Positions 10,037-17,906 of a stretch of 64,000 nt of DNA are shown piece by piece. The notes below the pieces were generated by a model. The model saw nothing but the letters and a program-made list of their open reading frames with translations, searched no databases and was not told the DNA's origin. Each line of letters starts with the position of its first letter. Positions within the stretch are counted from its first letter, which is position 1. The translations under genes and the position numbers were made by a program. The DNA comes from Pseudomonas fragi (GTDB taxonomy: Bacteria; Pseudomonadota; Gammaproteobacteria; Pseudomonadales; Pseudomonadaceae). The DNA lies in assembly GCF_900105835.1 (NCBI RefSeq), contig NZ_LT629783.1, positions 3,928,501 through 3,992,500 on the forward strand, written 5' to 3'.

Positions 10037-10234
10037 ATGAAAATCGCACAAATTTACGCTCTTGTAGGAGCATTGATTCTTTCTTCCACTGCATTGGCTG
10101 AGGGTGGTGGAGACCGGACTATTGCTAGAGCTACTCAAGCTACCGAGCAGGCTATGGAGAAGTTTTTAGCCAAAGAGCTGAAAAAAACTCCTCCGAAAAT
10201 GTCAGGCGGTGATAAGGGCCCGATTAGTAAGTAA
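10037..10234 (+). CDS. Small secreted PtrA-N-terminal-like protein
   Basis: A 65-residue protein with a clear signal peptide (MKIAQIYALVGALILSSTAL, cut after ALA), leaving a mature chain of about 44 residues beginning EGGGDRTIARATQ. The GGGDR start and following helix resemble the N-terminal domain of PtrA-like proteins, which accompany copper and zinc response genes in pseudomonads. Here the C-terminal DUF2790 half of those proteins is absent and the chain ends in Lys/Gly-rich sequence. The next gene encodes a full-length relative. The function is unknown; the setting suggests periplasmic metal stress. Confidence 0.6.
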   Translation: MKIAQIYALVGALILSSTALAEGGGDRTIARATQATEQAMEKFLAKELKKTPPKMSGGDKGPISK

Positions 10235-10256
10235 ATGTAGTGGTGCTACACATAAG

Positions 10257-10286
10257 CCCCGCCCCGATTCCGGTTGCGGGGTTTTT
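10257..10286 (+). terminator. Rho-independent terminator
   Basis: CCCCGC (10257-10262) and GCGGGG (10276-10281) form a GC stem followed by TTTTTATT. It lies after the 65-residue gene and before the DUF2790 gene, whose GTG start is only about 23 bases downstream. Confidence 0.75.
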
Positions 10287-10308
10287 ATTGACATGTGAGG
10301 TGCAAAAA

Positions 10309-10635
10309 GTGAAGACTATTAATTATGTTATTTTTATTGTGGTCGCTGCGATCTCTTCAAACGTATTTGCTAAAGATAGTGACAAGGTTTTTGAAAAAAG
10401 AATGAGTGCCAACTCCGTAGCTATGGAGCAGTATGCGATTAGGCATGGAAAAAAAATTCCCGTAGCTAAGCAATATAAATACGGAATGAAATTAGATGTT
10501 GTGAATGTAGTTAGCATGGTGCGACCAGCGGAAGGGTGCGGGGTGATGCCCGCAGCTATGACATACGAAGACTCTGAAGGAGTACTGAATACAGTCAGAT
10601 ACACAGTGGCAGGAAAATGCCGTAAAGGTGGTTAG
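10309..10635 (+). CDS. Periplasmic DUF2790 / PtrA-like protein
   Basis: A 108-residue secreted protein. I chose the GTG at 10309 because GAGG lies about nine bases upstream and the chain then begins with a proper signal peptide (MKTINYVIFIVVAAISSNVF, cut near AKA). The mature N-terminus (DSDKVFEKRMSANSVAMEQY) resembles PtrA, and the C-terminal half (YGMKLDVVNVVSM, then CGVMPAAMTYEDSEG and a final Cys) matches DUF2790. The two cysteines probably form a disulfide. Such proteins are commonly induced by copper or zinc. It is similar to the preceding 65-residue gene, suggesting an old duplication. Confidence 0.7.
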   Translation: MKTINYVIFIVVAAISSNVFAKDSDKVFEKRMSANSVAMEQYAIRHGKKIPVAKQYKYGMKLDVVNVVSMVRPAEGCGVMPAAMTYEDSEGVLNTVRYTVAGKCRKGG

Positions 10636-10721
10636 CCTCTACGCTCTTGGCATAGGGGGTCATATTTTTGAAGTGCGTCATAAGACATAAAATGTGGGGG
10701 GTGTTTACTGCAGGCATAAAA

Positions 10722-10743
10722 AAGACGCCCCGAAGGGCGTCTT
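10722..10743 (-). terminator. Strong terminator on the minus strand
   Basis: AAGACGCCC (10722-10730) and GGGCGTCTT (10735-10743) form a 9-bp stem with a four-base loop. Read leftward the stem is followed by a T-tract (CTTTTTTATG). It could end the porin transcript (stop at 10999) or a small RNA started from the promoter-like copy at 10911-10952. Confidence 0.75.
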
Positions 10744-10905
10744 AAAATACATCGTATTTAGATGAGTAATCTAAAAGTGGATGCGGAGCTTCAACTTGAC
10801 AGCAGTGAGTTCCAGGTTTTTGCAAGGGTGTTAATTACCTGTAGCAGTCTAGCCAGATGCGCTAGCAGATTGCTATCTATGAACTCCAGTTTACTATAGG
10901 TGACT
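10722..10905 (-). ncRNA. Putative metal-responsive small RNA
   Basis: Between a duplicated copy of the porin promoter/box (10911-10952) and the strong leftward terminator lie about 160-180 bases without an ORF that has a ribosome-binding site. They contain two further perfect stems: CTAGC/GCTAG (849-853 and 861-865 after 10,000) and TTTAGAT/ATCTAAA (10757-10763 and 10769-10775). A promoter-like start, internal hairpins and an intrinsic terminator together suggest a small RNA. It could equally be a porin 3'-UTR fragment. Inference only. Confidence 0.35.
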
Positions 10906-10910
10906 TAAGC

Positions 10911-10952
10911 TAACAGGAAGATGATTGAAAAATTACATTTTTGAAATTTTCC
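10911..10952 (-). promoter_or_regulatory. Degenerate duplicate of the porin promoter/box
   Basis: This stretch aligns without gaps to 12440-12481, including TAACAGG, ATGATTGA and the half-site ATTACA. The right arm of the box has decayed (GAAAT instead of GTAAT). It lies about 50 bases beyond the porin stop and points leftward, away from any annotated minus-strand gene. Confidence 0.5.
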
Positions 10953-10998
10953 AGCTAAAACGGAATGTTCGTCTAGGACGATTCATCCTGCGCAGATC

Positions 10999-12324
10999 TT
11001 AAAGAATAGCTAATGGATACTCAATAATCACACGAACCTCATCCAGATCCGACTCAAATGTGGTTGCGCGAGTATTAGCTTGCCGTAGGCGGAAAGACAT
11101 ATCTTTCAAGGTACCTGTCTGAACGACATATTTTACTTCGATGTCACGCTCCCAACGTTTCTGGTCAGTAAGTGGGTTTCCATCCGCATCGCGTCTCATG
11201 TACGTCGTATTGGCGTTAGAGTAATCAGCATCAGTGCCACGACCGTAACGCGTCATAAACGACAAGCCAGGCACACCATACGATGTCATGTCGAGGTCGT
11301 AGCGAACCATCCAAGAGCGTTCTTTAGGTGAGTTAAAATCACTGTACTGAATTGAGTTATCAAGAAAGATTGAGTCCGACTGACGCAGGTAATCGAAGTC
11401 GTTATTTCCATTATTTCGCTGATGGGATAGTGCAAGTGTGTGCGCACCATACTTCACGCCTACTTTACCGCTCCATATGTTATTGTCGAAATCGCCAAGT
11501 AATTTTTTTCCTTCATCGACAGCCTTATAATAGTTAAGGCCTCCGAATACGGAAAGCTCATTTGATAATGAGTAGTTTACTCCGGTGCCAGCATAGTATT
11601 GATTCCATACGTCCTTGAGGCGACTGGAGTAAAGACTAAGGGTGACGTTTTTGTTTAAGTTATAATCACCACCAAAGTAGCCTGCCCAAGGCGAGTTAAC
11701 AGGCCCGGCATAGAAGGTCGCAAAGTTGTCGCGCATGTTGCTCGAAACTGGCTGGCTCATGGCATGTAGGCGACCGCCCTGAACGGTCAAGCCTTCAATG
11801 CTAGTATTGGTTGCTGTGACGCCAGTGAAACTTTCCGGTAGTAGTCTTGAGTCGCCAGCAGCCACAACTGGGGTGGATGGGAATACGTCACCGACTTTTA
11901 CTACGGTGTCAAAGGCGCGAATTTTTGCCGCACCTCCCACTTTTGTGTATTCGTCCCTTGCCTCTCCGTTGCTATTGACTGGAAGGACATCAAATGAACT
12001 ACGGCCGCCATTACGGCCGCCACCCGTGTCGAGTTTTATTCCAATCATAGCAAACGCATCCACTCCGACACCGATTGTGCCCTGGGTAAATCCAGACTCG
12101 AATTTAGTAATAATCGCGTTTGCCCATGCTTCTGAATATCCATTGCCTGTAGGGCTTGACTCTCCGTTACGATGTTCGCGATTGAAGTAGTAGTTGCGGT
12201 TAAGGACGGTAAGGCTACTATCCTCTATAAAACCGCCATTTTTTTCTTCCGCAATCACCATTGACGGCACAGAGCTGACAACCATTGCCATAGCGGCTAT
12301 CGAAAACTTTGTATTGTTAATCAT
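10999..12324 (-). CDS. OprD-family outer-membrane porin
   Basis: A 441-residue OprD-type porin (18-stranded barrel) for small substrates such as amino acids or organic acids. The signal peptide covers about residues 1-25, ending SMVIAEE. The body shows the alternating beta-strand pattern with aromatic girdles, and the chain ends in the hydrophobic strand VRVIIEYPLAIL. GGAG lies before the ATG. A CzcR/CopR-like box sits 137 bases upstream. In P. aeruginosa CzcR represses oprD, so linkage to czcRS is suggestive, but the substrate and sign of regulation here are unknown. Confidence 0.85.
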   Translation of the reverse strand: MINNTKFSIAAMAMVVSSVPSMVIAEEKNGGFIEDSSLTVLNRNYYFNREHRNGESSPTGNGYSEAWANAIITKFESGFTQGTIGVGVDAFAMIGIKLDTGGGRNGGRSSFDVLPVNSNGEARDEYTKVGGAAKIRAFDTVVKVGDVFPSTPVVAAGDSRLLPESFTGVTATNTSIEGLTVQGGRLHAMSQPVSSNMRDNFATFYAGPVNSPWAGYFGGDYNLNKNVTLSLYSSRLKDVWNQYYAGTGVNYSLSNELSVFGGLNYYKAVDEGKKLLGDFDNNIWSGKVGVKYGAHTLALSHQRNNGNNDFDYLRQSDSIFLDNSIQYSDFNSPKERSWMVRYDLDMTSYGVPGLSFMTRYGRGTDADYSNANTTYMRRDADGNPLTDQKRWERDIEVKYVVQTGTLKDMSFRLRQANTRATTFESDLDEVRVIIEYPLAIL

Positions 12325-12460
12325 TAATCACTCCTTCGGTTCGGCAGAACTAGAAAGCACTTCGGCTGGAATTGTTGTTTGAAGGAAGCTGGTCGCGCTT
12401 CCTATGTCATCGCCGAGTTGTATCGTTGCAATCTGTAGATAACAGGGGCATGATTGAGAA

Positions 12461-12476
12461 ATTACAATTTTGTAAT
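12461..12476 (-). promoter_or_regulatory. CzcR/CopR-like box upstream of the porin gene
   Basis: ATTACAATTTTGTAAT consists of perfect 7-base arms (ATTACAA and TTGTAAT) around two bases, the pattern of OmpR-class metal regulators such as CopR/CusR/CzcR. On the minus strand a TTATCT-like -10 follows about 20 bases on (near 12440). Related sequences occur at 10932-10947 and 4017-4032. Confidence 0.6.
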
Positions 12477-12600
12477 ATTCGGCGGCTTTCTTGGAGTGTT
12501 GACGCGCGTGCCGTGCGATCAGCCGTTTGCGGCTCTGAGTTTTTACAATGCTAGTTGCTACACCGTGCTCACTTAGCGACCAGAAATCTTTAATTCGCAC

Positions 12601-13548
12601 GTGAGAGGTGCGGATGCGCGGTGCTCGACCAGCTATAAGAGCATGGATAAAATTAGTTTAGACTCCCAGCCTTGGAGTCAGCACTAATTAAGGAATCAAG
12701 GAAGTGTCGGATGAATGATTTACCTGAAACTTATCGTAGTTTTTCCTTACGGCTGGCCCAGCTGTAAGCCGCGTCAAGTGAAGATCCAAAAAAAATCCGA
12801 ACACATACGAAGTCGTCGAAACCAAAATCGGCAACCACTAGATGCCATGAATTTTAAGTCGGATGATTGGGCTTTTGCGCAGGAAGCGCTTGTCAGTCCG
12901 CTCTTCCTCCGCGACCATGAGCGCGGAGAGCTTGTCCTATCCTCGGTTTTGATTCAGTTGTTCAGTGACATTGTTTATGCGGAACATGGTGGACGGATAC
13001 ATCATCGCTCCGGGATTGTCGGTCAGGACATGCGCCCCTGCCCACGCAGCCATCTCGCCGTCGCCTGAATCATCAATGAGCAGCTTACCTCACACAGCAC
13101 GACGATCAGATTTGGTCTCAAGAACGAGGGGGGCGGCCTGACCCTTGTAGGACAGCGTTACTGCGTCAGCCAGGGCATGGAAGGAAACTTCACACCATTG
13201 GTGAGAAGGAGTACATCGGCTGCAATTTTGTAAGCGACAGTATCGAACTGCTACGCCCAAACTTTCCCGAAAATAAGGTGGGGTTCTATAAGCCATCGAA
13301 TCTCATCGATGCGATCCAGCGGCGTGAGGTAATGCTATGGGTAACCCGCTTCAGCTCTCCAAGTTGGTTGGCATACAAGCCTCAGAAGTTGCTGACGCCG
13401 GCAGCGGTGCCCATTGTTTTATCCGGGGGCACGTTGCAGCTCTGCAAGCACTGCGGTTGGTGATTTAAACCTGCCCTAGTAAGTCTAAGGAAATTACGCG
13501 CATCTTGCAGGCATAGCGAGAGAGCTTCAAGCCGCACGCCTAGCACGC
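12601..13548. pseudogene. Decayed region without an intact gene
   Basis: Short coding-like patches occur in different frames: a peptide starting MNDLPETYRSF (12711-12767), FGLKNEGGGLTLVGQRYCVS (about 13111-13170), and NFVSDSIELLRPNFPENK continuing in another frame (about 13222-13335). None has a full-length frame, and neighbouring patches are out of frame with each other, as expected for one or more frameshifted genes. I do not recognise the parents. The 117-residue frame at 12715-13068 looks random in composition. Confidence 0.45.
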
Positions 13549-13956
13549 CTAACGACGATTGGACATTGACTCGATAATGCGGCATTGCTCGATCACGCCA
13601 CCCTCGCAACAAGCTATCAAGCGCTCCAATTCCGACTCCAAACCTTGCAGGTCTCGGATGCGCACTCGAACCTGCTCTAACTGCCCTTCGACTTTTGCGT
13701 CCACCCCAGCGCAGGAAGCGTCGCGTGTATCAGCAAAGCCTAGTAACTCTCGAACATCGTCAAGACTGAAGCCCAGTGCGCGGCTACGGAGTATAAACAG
13801 TAGACGGTCGCGCTCCTCGTCGGTGTAGAAGCGATAGCCCGATGCTGAACGACCTGCGGAGGGCAGGAGGACGACCTGCTCGTAATGGCGGATGGCTATC
13901 GCTTTGGTATCGGTCGCCTTCGCCAAGGCTCCGACTGTATATGTGGTCGGACTCAT
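13549..13956 (-). CDS. MerR-family heavy-metal regulator
   Basis: A 135-residue MerR protein starting MSPTTYTVGALAKA. The N-terminal winged helix (residues 6-72) includes TKAIAIRHYE. A long dimerisation helix follows, then a metal-binding loop. Cysteines at 82, 116, 117 and 125 match the positions used by MerR and ZntR-type sensors of divalent metals (Hg, Zn, Cd or Pb). The upstream in-frame ATG (13989) would run through the divergent promoter, so 13956 is preferred. It is divergent from the truncated dsbB-like gene, which it probably regulates. Confidence 0.8.
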   Translation of the reverse strand: MSPTTYTVGALAKATDTKAIAIRHYEQVVLLPSAGRSASGYRFYTDEERDRLLFILRSRALGFSLDDVRELLGFADTRDASCAGVDAKVEGQLEQVRVRIRDLQGLESELERLIACCEGGVIEQCRIIESMSNRR

Positions 13957-13961
13957 TTCGC

Positions 13962-13992
13962 TTGACCTTATAGTTGCTAGAACCTTCATTCT
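13962..13992 (+). promoter_or_regulatory. MerR-type promoter for the dsbB-like gene
   Basis: TTGACC (13962-13967), a 19-base spacer and CATTCT (13987-13992) give the stretched spacing typical of MerR-activated promoters. The spacer holds the imperfect dyad TTATAG-TTG-CTAGAA. It points to the gene at 14051 and abuts the start of the divergent regulator. Confidence 0.6.
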
Positions 13993-14050
13993 ACGCGCCT
14001 TAGGTGATAAGCAAATCTGCGCGCGCTCAAAAGAAAGCGGACTGAATCCT

Positions 14051-14371
14051 ATGGAAGCACCGTTAAAACAGCATCAATCCGGAGCTTGGGCACTACTGCT
14101 CTGTGCTTGGTTGCTCGCTCTGGTATCAACAATCGCCGTGCTATTCGTTGGTGAAGTCATGGGGCAACTGCCCTGTGTGCTCTGTTGGTTTCAACGAGCC
14201 TTCATGTTTCCACTCGTCCTTGTATTGGGCGTCGCCTGCTTTTTATCGGACGCCGGTGTTTGGCGCTATGCACTGCCATTAGCAGTTGTGGGCTGGCTCA
14301 TCGCTCTCTATCACAACCTGCTTTATTTCGGACTGATCCCTGAAAGCATCAAACCTTGCGGGGCTGCCTAA
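14051..14371 (+). pseudogene. DsbB/BdbC-like thiol oxidoreductase, 3' truncated
   Basis: The 106-residue product has three hydrophobic segments and the redox motif PCVLCWFQR of the DsbB/DsbI quinone-linked disulfide family. The sequence follows that family up to LIPESIKPCG and then stops after two residues. The second periplasmic cysteine pair and last membrane helix (some 35-50 residues) are missing. From 14371 the DNA instead encodes the tail of an IS66 transposase, so the 3' end was lost to a transposon event. It is probably non-functional as an oxidase. Confidence 0.7.
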
Positions 14372-14478
14372 ACGGGCACGATCCATATGCTTACCTGAAA
14401 GATGTTCTTATAAGCCTGCCGACGCAGCGCGCGAGTAAGATTAACGAGCTGCTACCGCATAGGTGGGCGCCCGCTTAA
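14371..14478 (+). mobile_element. Remnant: C-terminal tail of an IS66-family transposase
   Basis: Codons from 14371 encode NGHDPYAYLKDVLISLPTQ and, after five residues, INELLPHRWAPA with TAA at 14476-14478. This is the conserved end of the IS66 TnpC transposase. Only 35 residues remain and no terminal inverted repeat is evident. The fragment overlaps the stop of the truncated dsbB-like gene by one base, marking the breakpoint. Confidence 0.8.
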
Positions 14479-14516
14479 TCGCGCAGGGTGTTTTGGGCTT
14501 ATGTCTTCGCTGGCAT

Positions 14517-15479
14517 CTACATTTTGCGCCACACCAAAGCAGGAATTGCTCGGATGTAAATTAGTTCGCTGACCAACTCAATCAGCGTTTGAGTAATGAC
14601 TGCTGCCGCAGCGAGCCCTCTGATTTCCTCTGGCAAGGCCAATGCCAGTGGCAGAACCACCAATGAATTGCGTGTCGAGCTACTGAAAGCTACTGATCTT
14701 GCAGTGATGGCCGGCAATTTGAATGCTCGCGCAACCAGCGCACCAACCAATGGTGCCAAGAGCATGAAACCAATGTAGACAGGAATGACGGGCAGCAGCT
14801 TGTCCATGTCTCTGACCACCGCTGAAATCTGAGATCCGATCACTGCGACCAATACCGCTGCCATAGCCGGTACAGGCATCCAAGCCCAAGCGTTGTTCCA
14901 ACCCTCAACGACGCGTGACCTTTTTGTACCGGCAGCTGTTGCTACCGCCAATACCAAGGGCAAAGCAATCAGCACTACGAAAGCCTCAACAAATGGGCCC
15001 ACCGATATAACCACCCCCGAGTCATTACCCAGCATGAAGGCCAGATACAGGGGCAGTAGCACAAGCTGAAGCAAGAGTAGTAACGGCGTTGCCGCCAGAG
15101 TCAGTTTGGAGTCGCCCTTACCGATATGGGTAAACACCACCACATAGTCGATACAAGGCGTCAGCAAGACCAACAGTGCACCCACCAAAATCGCTGGGTG
15201 ACCCGTTAGGCCCATGGTCAACGCCCAAACCAACAGGGGGATGGCGACGAAGTTGGCTGTCAGCAGCGCCGTCATGAAACGCTTGTTTGCAAGCCCTTCA
15301 CGGAGATCCAGGAATGGGATCTGTAGAAACATGGTGTACATCAGCACAGCGATGGCTGGCGTCACCAACGCACCTAACGCTTGAGAAGCATTAGGTGCGA
15401 GCAGACCTCCGATAGCAGCGACAATGACCGCGACGAAGTAGACGGGAATCTGGTTCTTCTCTAGCTGTTCTCTGTCCAC
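14517..15479 (-). CDS. ACR3/bile-acid:sodium-symporter-like permease (arsenic resistance type)
   Basis: A 320-residue membrane protein with about ten hydrophobic spans. LLTPCIDYVVVFTHIGKGDS is the cysteine-bearing segment typical of permeases annotated as arsenic resistance proteins in the ACR3/BASS fold. The GTG at 15479 is the first start after the promoter. It is divergent from a MerR gene and preceded by a MerR-type promoter. No arsR, arsC or arsH neighbour is present, so a metal(loid) or another anion may be the substrate. Confidence 0.65.
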   Translation of the reverse strand: MDREQLEKNQIPVYFVAVIVAAIGGLLAPNASQALGALVTPAIAVLMYTMFLQIPFLDLREGLANKRFMTALLTANFVAIPLLVWALTMGLTGHPAILVGALLVLLTPCIDYVVVFTHIGKGDSKLTLAATPLLLLLQLVLLPLYLAFMLGNDSGVVISVGPFVEAFVVLIALPLVLAVATAAGTKRSRVVEGWNNAWAWMPVPAMAAVLVAVIGSQISAVVRDMDKLLPVIPVYIGFMLLAPLVGALVARAFKLPAITARSVAFSSSTRNSLVVLPLALALPEEIRGLAAAAVITQTLIELVSELIYIRAIPALVWRKM

Positions 15480-15520
15480 AAAATGCCCTTAAAACGCGTG
15501 AAATCAATTTTCGATTGAGC

Positions 15521-15551
15521 AGGGTAATATCTGTAGCTACTACAGGTTCAA
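15521..15551 (-). promoter_or_regulatory. MerR-type promoter for the permease
   Basis: On the minus strand: TTGAAC (15551-15546), 19-base spacer, TACCCT (15526-15521). The spacer contains the perfect dyad CTGTAG-CTA-CTACAG (15531-15545). The divergent MerR gene begins 22 bases away. This is the canonical arrangement for a MerR regulator and its target. Confidence 0.7.
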
Positions 15552-15572
15552 GAAAATGCTTGGGGAATTCGC

Positions 15573-16007
15573 ATGTCAGGAATCGGGGCGTTGTCTAAAT
15601 CAACGGGTTGCCACATTGAAACTATTCGCTATTACGAGAAAATAGGCCTTTTACCTCCGGCGCTGCGGTCGACCGGCAGGCACCGAATCTACACAGAGAA
15701 GCATCGTTCAAGACTCGTCTTCATCCGTCAGAATCGTGAGTTAGGCTTTCCCCTCGACGATATCCGAGAACTCATCGCGCTCGCAGCAGATGCTGATCGT
15801 CCGTGCGCTGACGCGCTGTCGGTGGTCAAGAAGCACCTAGCAGAAGTAGAGTCGAAGGTAGCTAAGCTCCAGCAAATCCGGATAGAGCTGCTCTCAATGG
15901 CAGGCACGTGTGAGTCAATTTGCTTGGGTTCAAACTCCCCAGATTGCACGATTGTAGAGTCCTTGTTCGAACCCGCTGCTGGGACGCGCTCCGGTTGCTG
16001 CTCCTAG
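15573..16007 (+). CDS. MerR-family metal-responsive regulator
   Basis: A 144-residue MerR protein starting MSGIGALSKSTGCHIETIRY. The winged helix (about 3-70) leads to a long helix, with Cys78, Cys113, Cys117 and Cys125 in the positions of the metal-binding loop (CESICLGSNSPDC). An extra C-terminal GCCS motif ends the chain, a feature of some Cd/Pb-type sensors. It is divergent from the permease gene across a perfect dyad, so the permease is its likely target. The inducing ion cannot be read from sequence. Confidence 0.8.
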   Translation: MSGIGALSKSTGCHIETIRYYEKIGLLPPALRSTGRHRIYTEKHRSRLVFIRQNRELGFPLDDIRELIALAADADRPCADALSVVKKHLAEVESKVAKLQQIRIELLSMAGTCESICLGSNSPDCTIVESLFEPAAGTRSGCCS

Positions 16008-16499
16008 GCGAATCAAGAAGCGTGGGGGAAGCAAGATGCCATCGAAACCGAATAACGCGAAGGTCTCGAAGGTATATTGAATCGCCCCGGCTTTTCTAGA
16101 CACTCTCCAAGCTCGCTGGACTGCAATTGCTATCGATATAGTGCCCAGGCGCTGTGCCGCATTTATCGCACACCCTAATAAAAACTCATAGGTGGCAATG
16201 CACTTTAGGTAGAGCGGCATCCGTGTGGACAGGACAGGGATTATCAGTTGGCGCAACCGATGAGCACCTCGACATAATTGTTCCCGATACCATCCTGCAA
16301 CTTGTGGCCAAAAGCGCAAGCGGAGCGCGCCGGCCCACGATGGGCCAGAGGCTTGAGAATGGAAGCCCGAAGCGTATGGCGTAATGCCCCCGATACGGAA
16401 CATTAAGTTCCTTTTGCCCCGTTATGTACCCAGATGGGGGGCACTACGGGGGGCACTGTCCTGCGTGTAGCAGTGGACGGTCGTCATCACCGCCAGGCG
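16008..16499. other. Gene-free region between cargo and recombinase operon
   Basis: No coding frame with family resemblance is seen; the 157-residue minus-strand frame here looks like random sequence. A direct repeat of GGGGGGCACT occurs at 16436-16445 and 16448-16457. It resembles G-rich tracts sometimes found near integrase genes, but I cannot assign a role. Confidence 0.4.
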
Positions 16500-17906
16500 T
16501 TAAAGAGACTTAGGCTGGCCGTCATACCTAGAAAGCTCGAGATCCCGCAGCGCCATCAACTCGTCACTCCGTCGCATAAACTCATCTGGAGTTATTTTTT
16601 TGAGCTTGAATTCGTTGTAAAGAGCATCGGAGTTCTTCTGATAAAGCGTTAACGTATTAGTCTTGTGCACGCTTTCAGCCGCATCACCTATGCTCTTATC
16701 TCCTTCGAATACCTTTGTTAGATAGTCTCTGAGAGACTCAATGCTCTTGTGGCCTGTCCACTCCCTAACTTTGCGTAAGAATTCCTTGTCGCTGATAAGT
16801 GCTGCTTGGAACTCATCCTTGCTTTCATACTTGTGTCGTTCGACGAGCAATCTGAACAAGTTCGTGATAAAGGCATGGCGGAACATATGCGCGCATGCTT
16901 GCTCTTCAATTCCAGCCGATTCTCTGATCTTCGAGACTATCGACGTTATAGTCTCAGGTGCGATCGGTTTTGCTGTTATTTCAGATATGAGCAAGTAGTC
17001 GTTTTGGTTTTCTGGGTGTGCTTTGATCAACTTCTGTCTTGCGGCTAAGTATTTTTTGACCTCATTCAATGCAATCGCATTCACCGGAACTTCACGGACA
17101 AATGCTTCGCCGCGCTTAAGCGTTACCAGCTTTAGCATTGGATACTTCATCAGCAGGGCATCACGCAGTGACGATGTTGTCAGGGATGCGATTTCCGATC
17201 GCCGAGCGCCTGTATGCTGAAGAAGTGTGAGCAGTGCAAGGTGTCGCGCTTTGAGGAACTCGGACTTGCCGCTATCATTTACCGCCTGCACCATCTTGTC
17301 AATGTTATGCTCAGAAATTGGGCTTCGTGTGTGCTCGCGGAAAGGTAGGGGGAAAGAGTGGTGCGAGATCGTAGTTGTTACTTTGTGTTGATTGTTGAAG
17401 GCGCGAATTACTTCTTCGGTGGTTAACTTGATGGTGCCTTTTGGTGATACGAAGTTGAGGTCGCCATAAAATTCGCCAATCCAAGCTAGGAACTTTAAGC
17501 ACTCTCTACCTATGTTGATGGTGGTTCTGTCTGCTCTTTTTGGTTTATCAGGTTTTCTAGGGTTGGGCTCTTCAATTAGCTCAATGATGAAATCTTCAAA
17601 AAACTTGTCGGTTATGTGATAAGGGTCGACCCTGTAATGCCAGCAGCGTCTTATCAGCTGGCTAATGTTGCTCGCGTACTGGCCAATCGTTCCACCCTTG
17701 CTGTCCTGCCTTCGACCATCAGCAGAAATTTGCTCATGCTTCTTGGATAGTTTTAGCAAATAGAGATTGGCGATATGGCATGGCTCGTTATTTGGCCACT
17801 TTATGTATGGGAATTTGTAGAAGGCATGCTTGCGCGTCTTACCTCCGGAAAATCTCTGGAACAGATCTACATGATCTAGCGTTTCCACCAGAAATTCTTC
17901 ATTCAT
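16500..17906 (-). CDS. ginD: Tyrosine recombinase, fourth gene of the GInt-like operon
   Basis: A 468-residue site-specific recombinase with a full catalytic set: Arg235 in HTGARRSEIA, His340 and Arg343 in HMFRHAF, His386 in EWTGHKSIE, and nucleophile Tyr395 in SLRDYL. The N-terminal half (about 1-190) is the DNA-binding core. It is the last of four overlapping genes (8-base overlap with the one before). GInt islands need all four products for integration and excision. The symbol follows operon order in that family and is tentative; the recombinase assignment is firm. Confidence 0.75.
   Translation of the reverse strand: MNEEFLVETLDHVDLFQRFSGGKTRKHAFYKFPYIKWPNNEPCHIANLYLLKLSKKHEQISADGRRQDSKGGTIGQYASNISQLIRRCWHYRVDPYHITDKFFEDFIIELIEEPNPRKPDKPKRADRTTINIGRECLKFLAWIGEFYGDLNFVSPKGTIKLTTEEVIRAFNNQHKVTTTISHHSFPLPFREHTRSPISEHNIDKMVQAVNDSGKSEFLKARHLALLTLLQHTGARRSEIASLTTSSLRDALLMKYPMLKLVTLKRGEAFVREVPVNAIALNEVKKYLAARQKLIKAHPENQNDYLLISEITAKPIAPETITSIVSKIRESAGIEEQACAHMFRHAFITNLFRLLVERHKYESKDEFQAALISDKEFLRKVREWTGHKSIESLRDYLTKVFEGDKSIGDAAESVHKTNTLTLYQKNSDALYNEFKLKKITPDEFMRRSDELMALRDLELSRYDGQPKSL

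Noticed and set aside
12715..13068. 117-residue frame as a gene
   Set aside because: Composition looks random, there is no ribosome-binding site or family resemblance, and it lies in a stretch with other broken frames.
15930..16403. 157-residue minus-strand frame
   Set aside because: It overlaps the MerR gene's 3' end on the other strand and shows no family pattern; most likely a chance frame.
16436..16457. Integrase attachment site of a second island
   Set aside because: No tRNA gene, no P4-type integrase and no matching second copy in the window; kept only as a low-interest observation.
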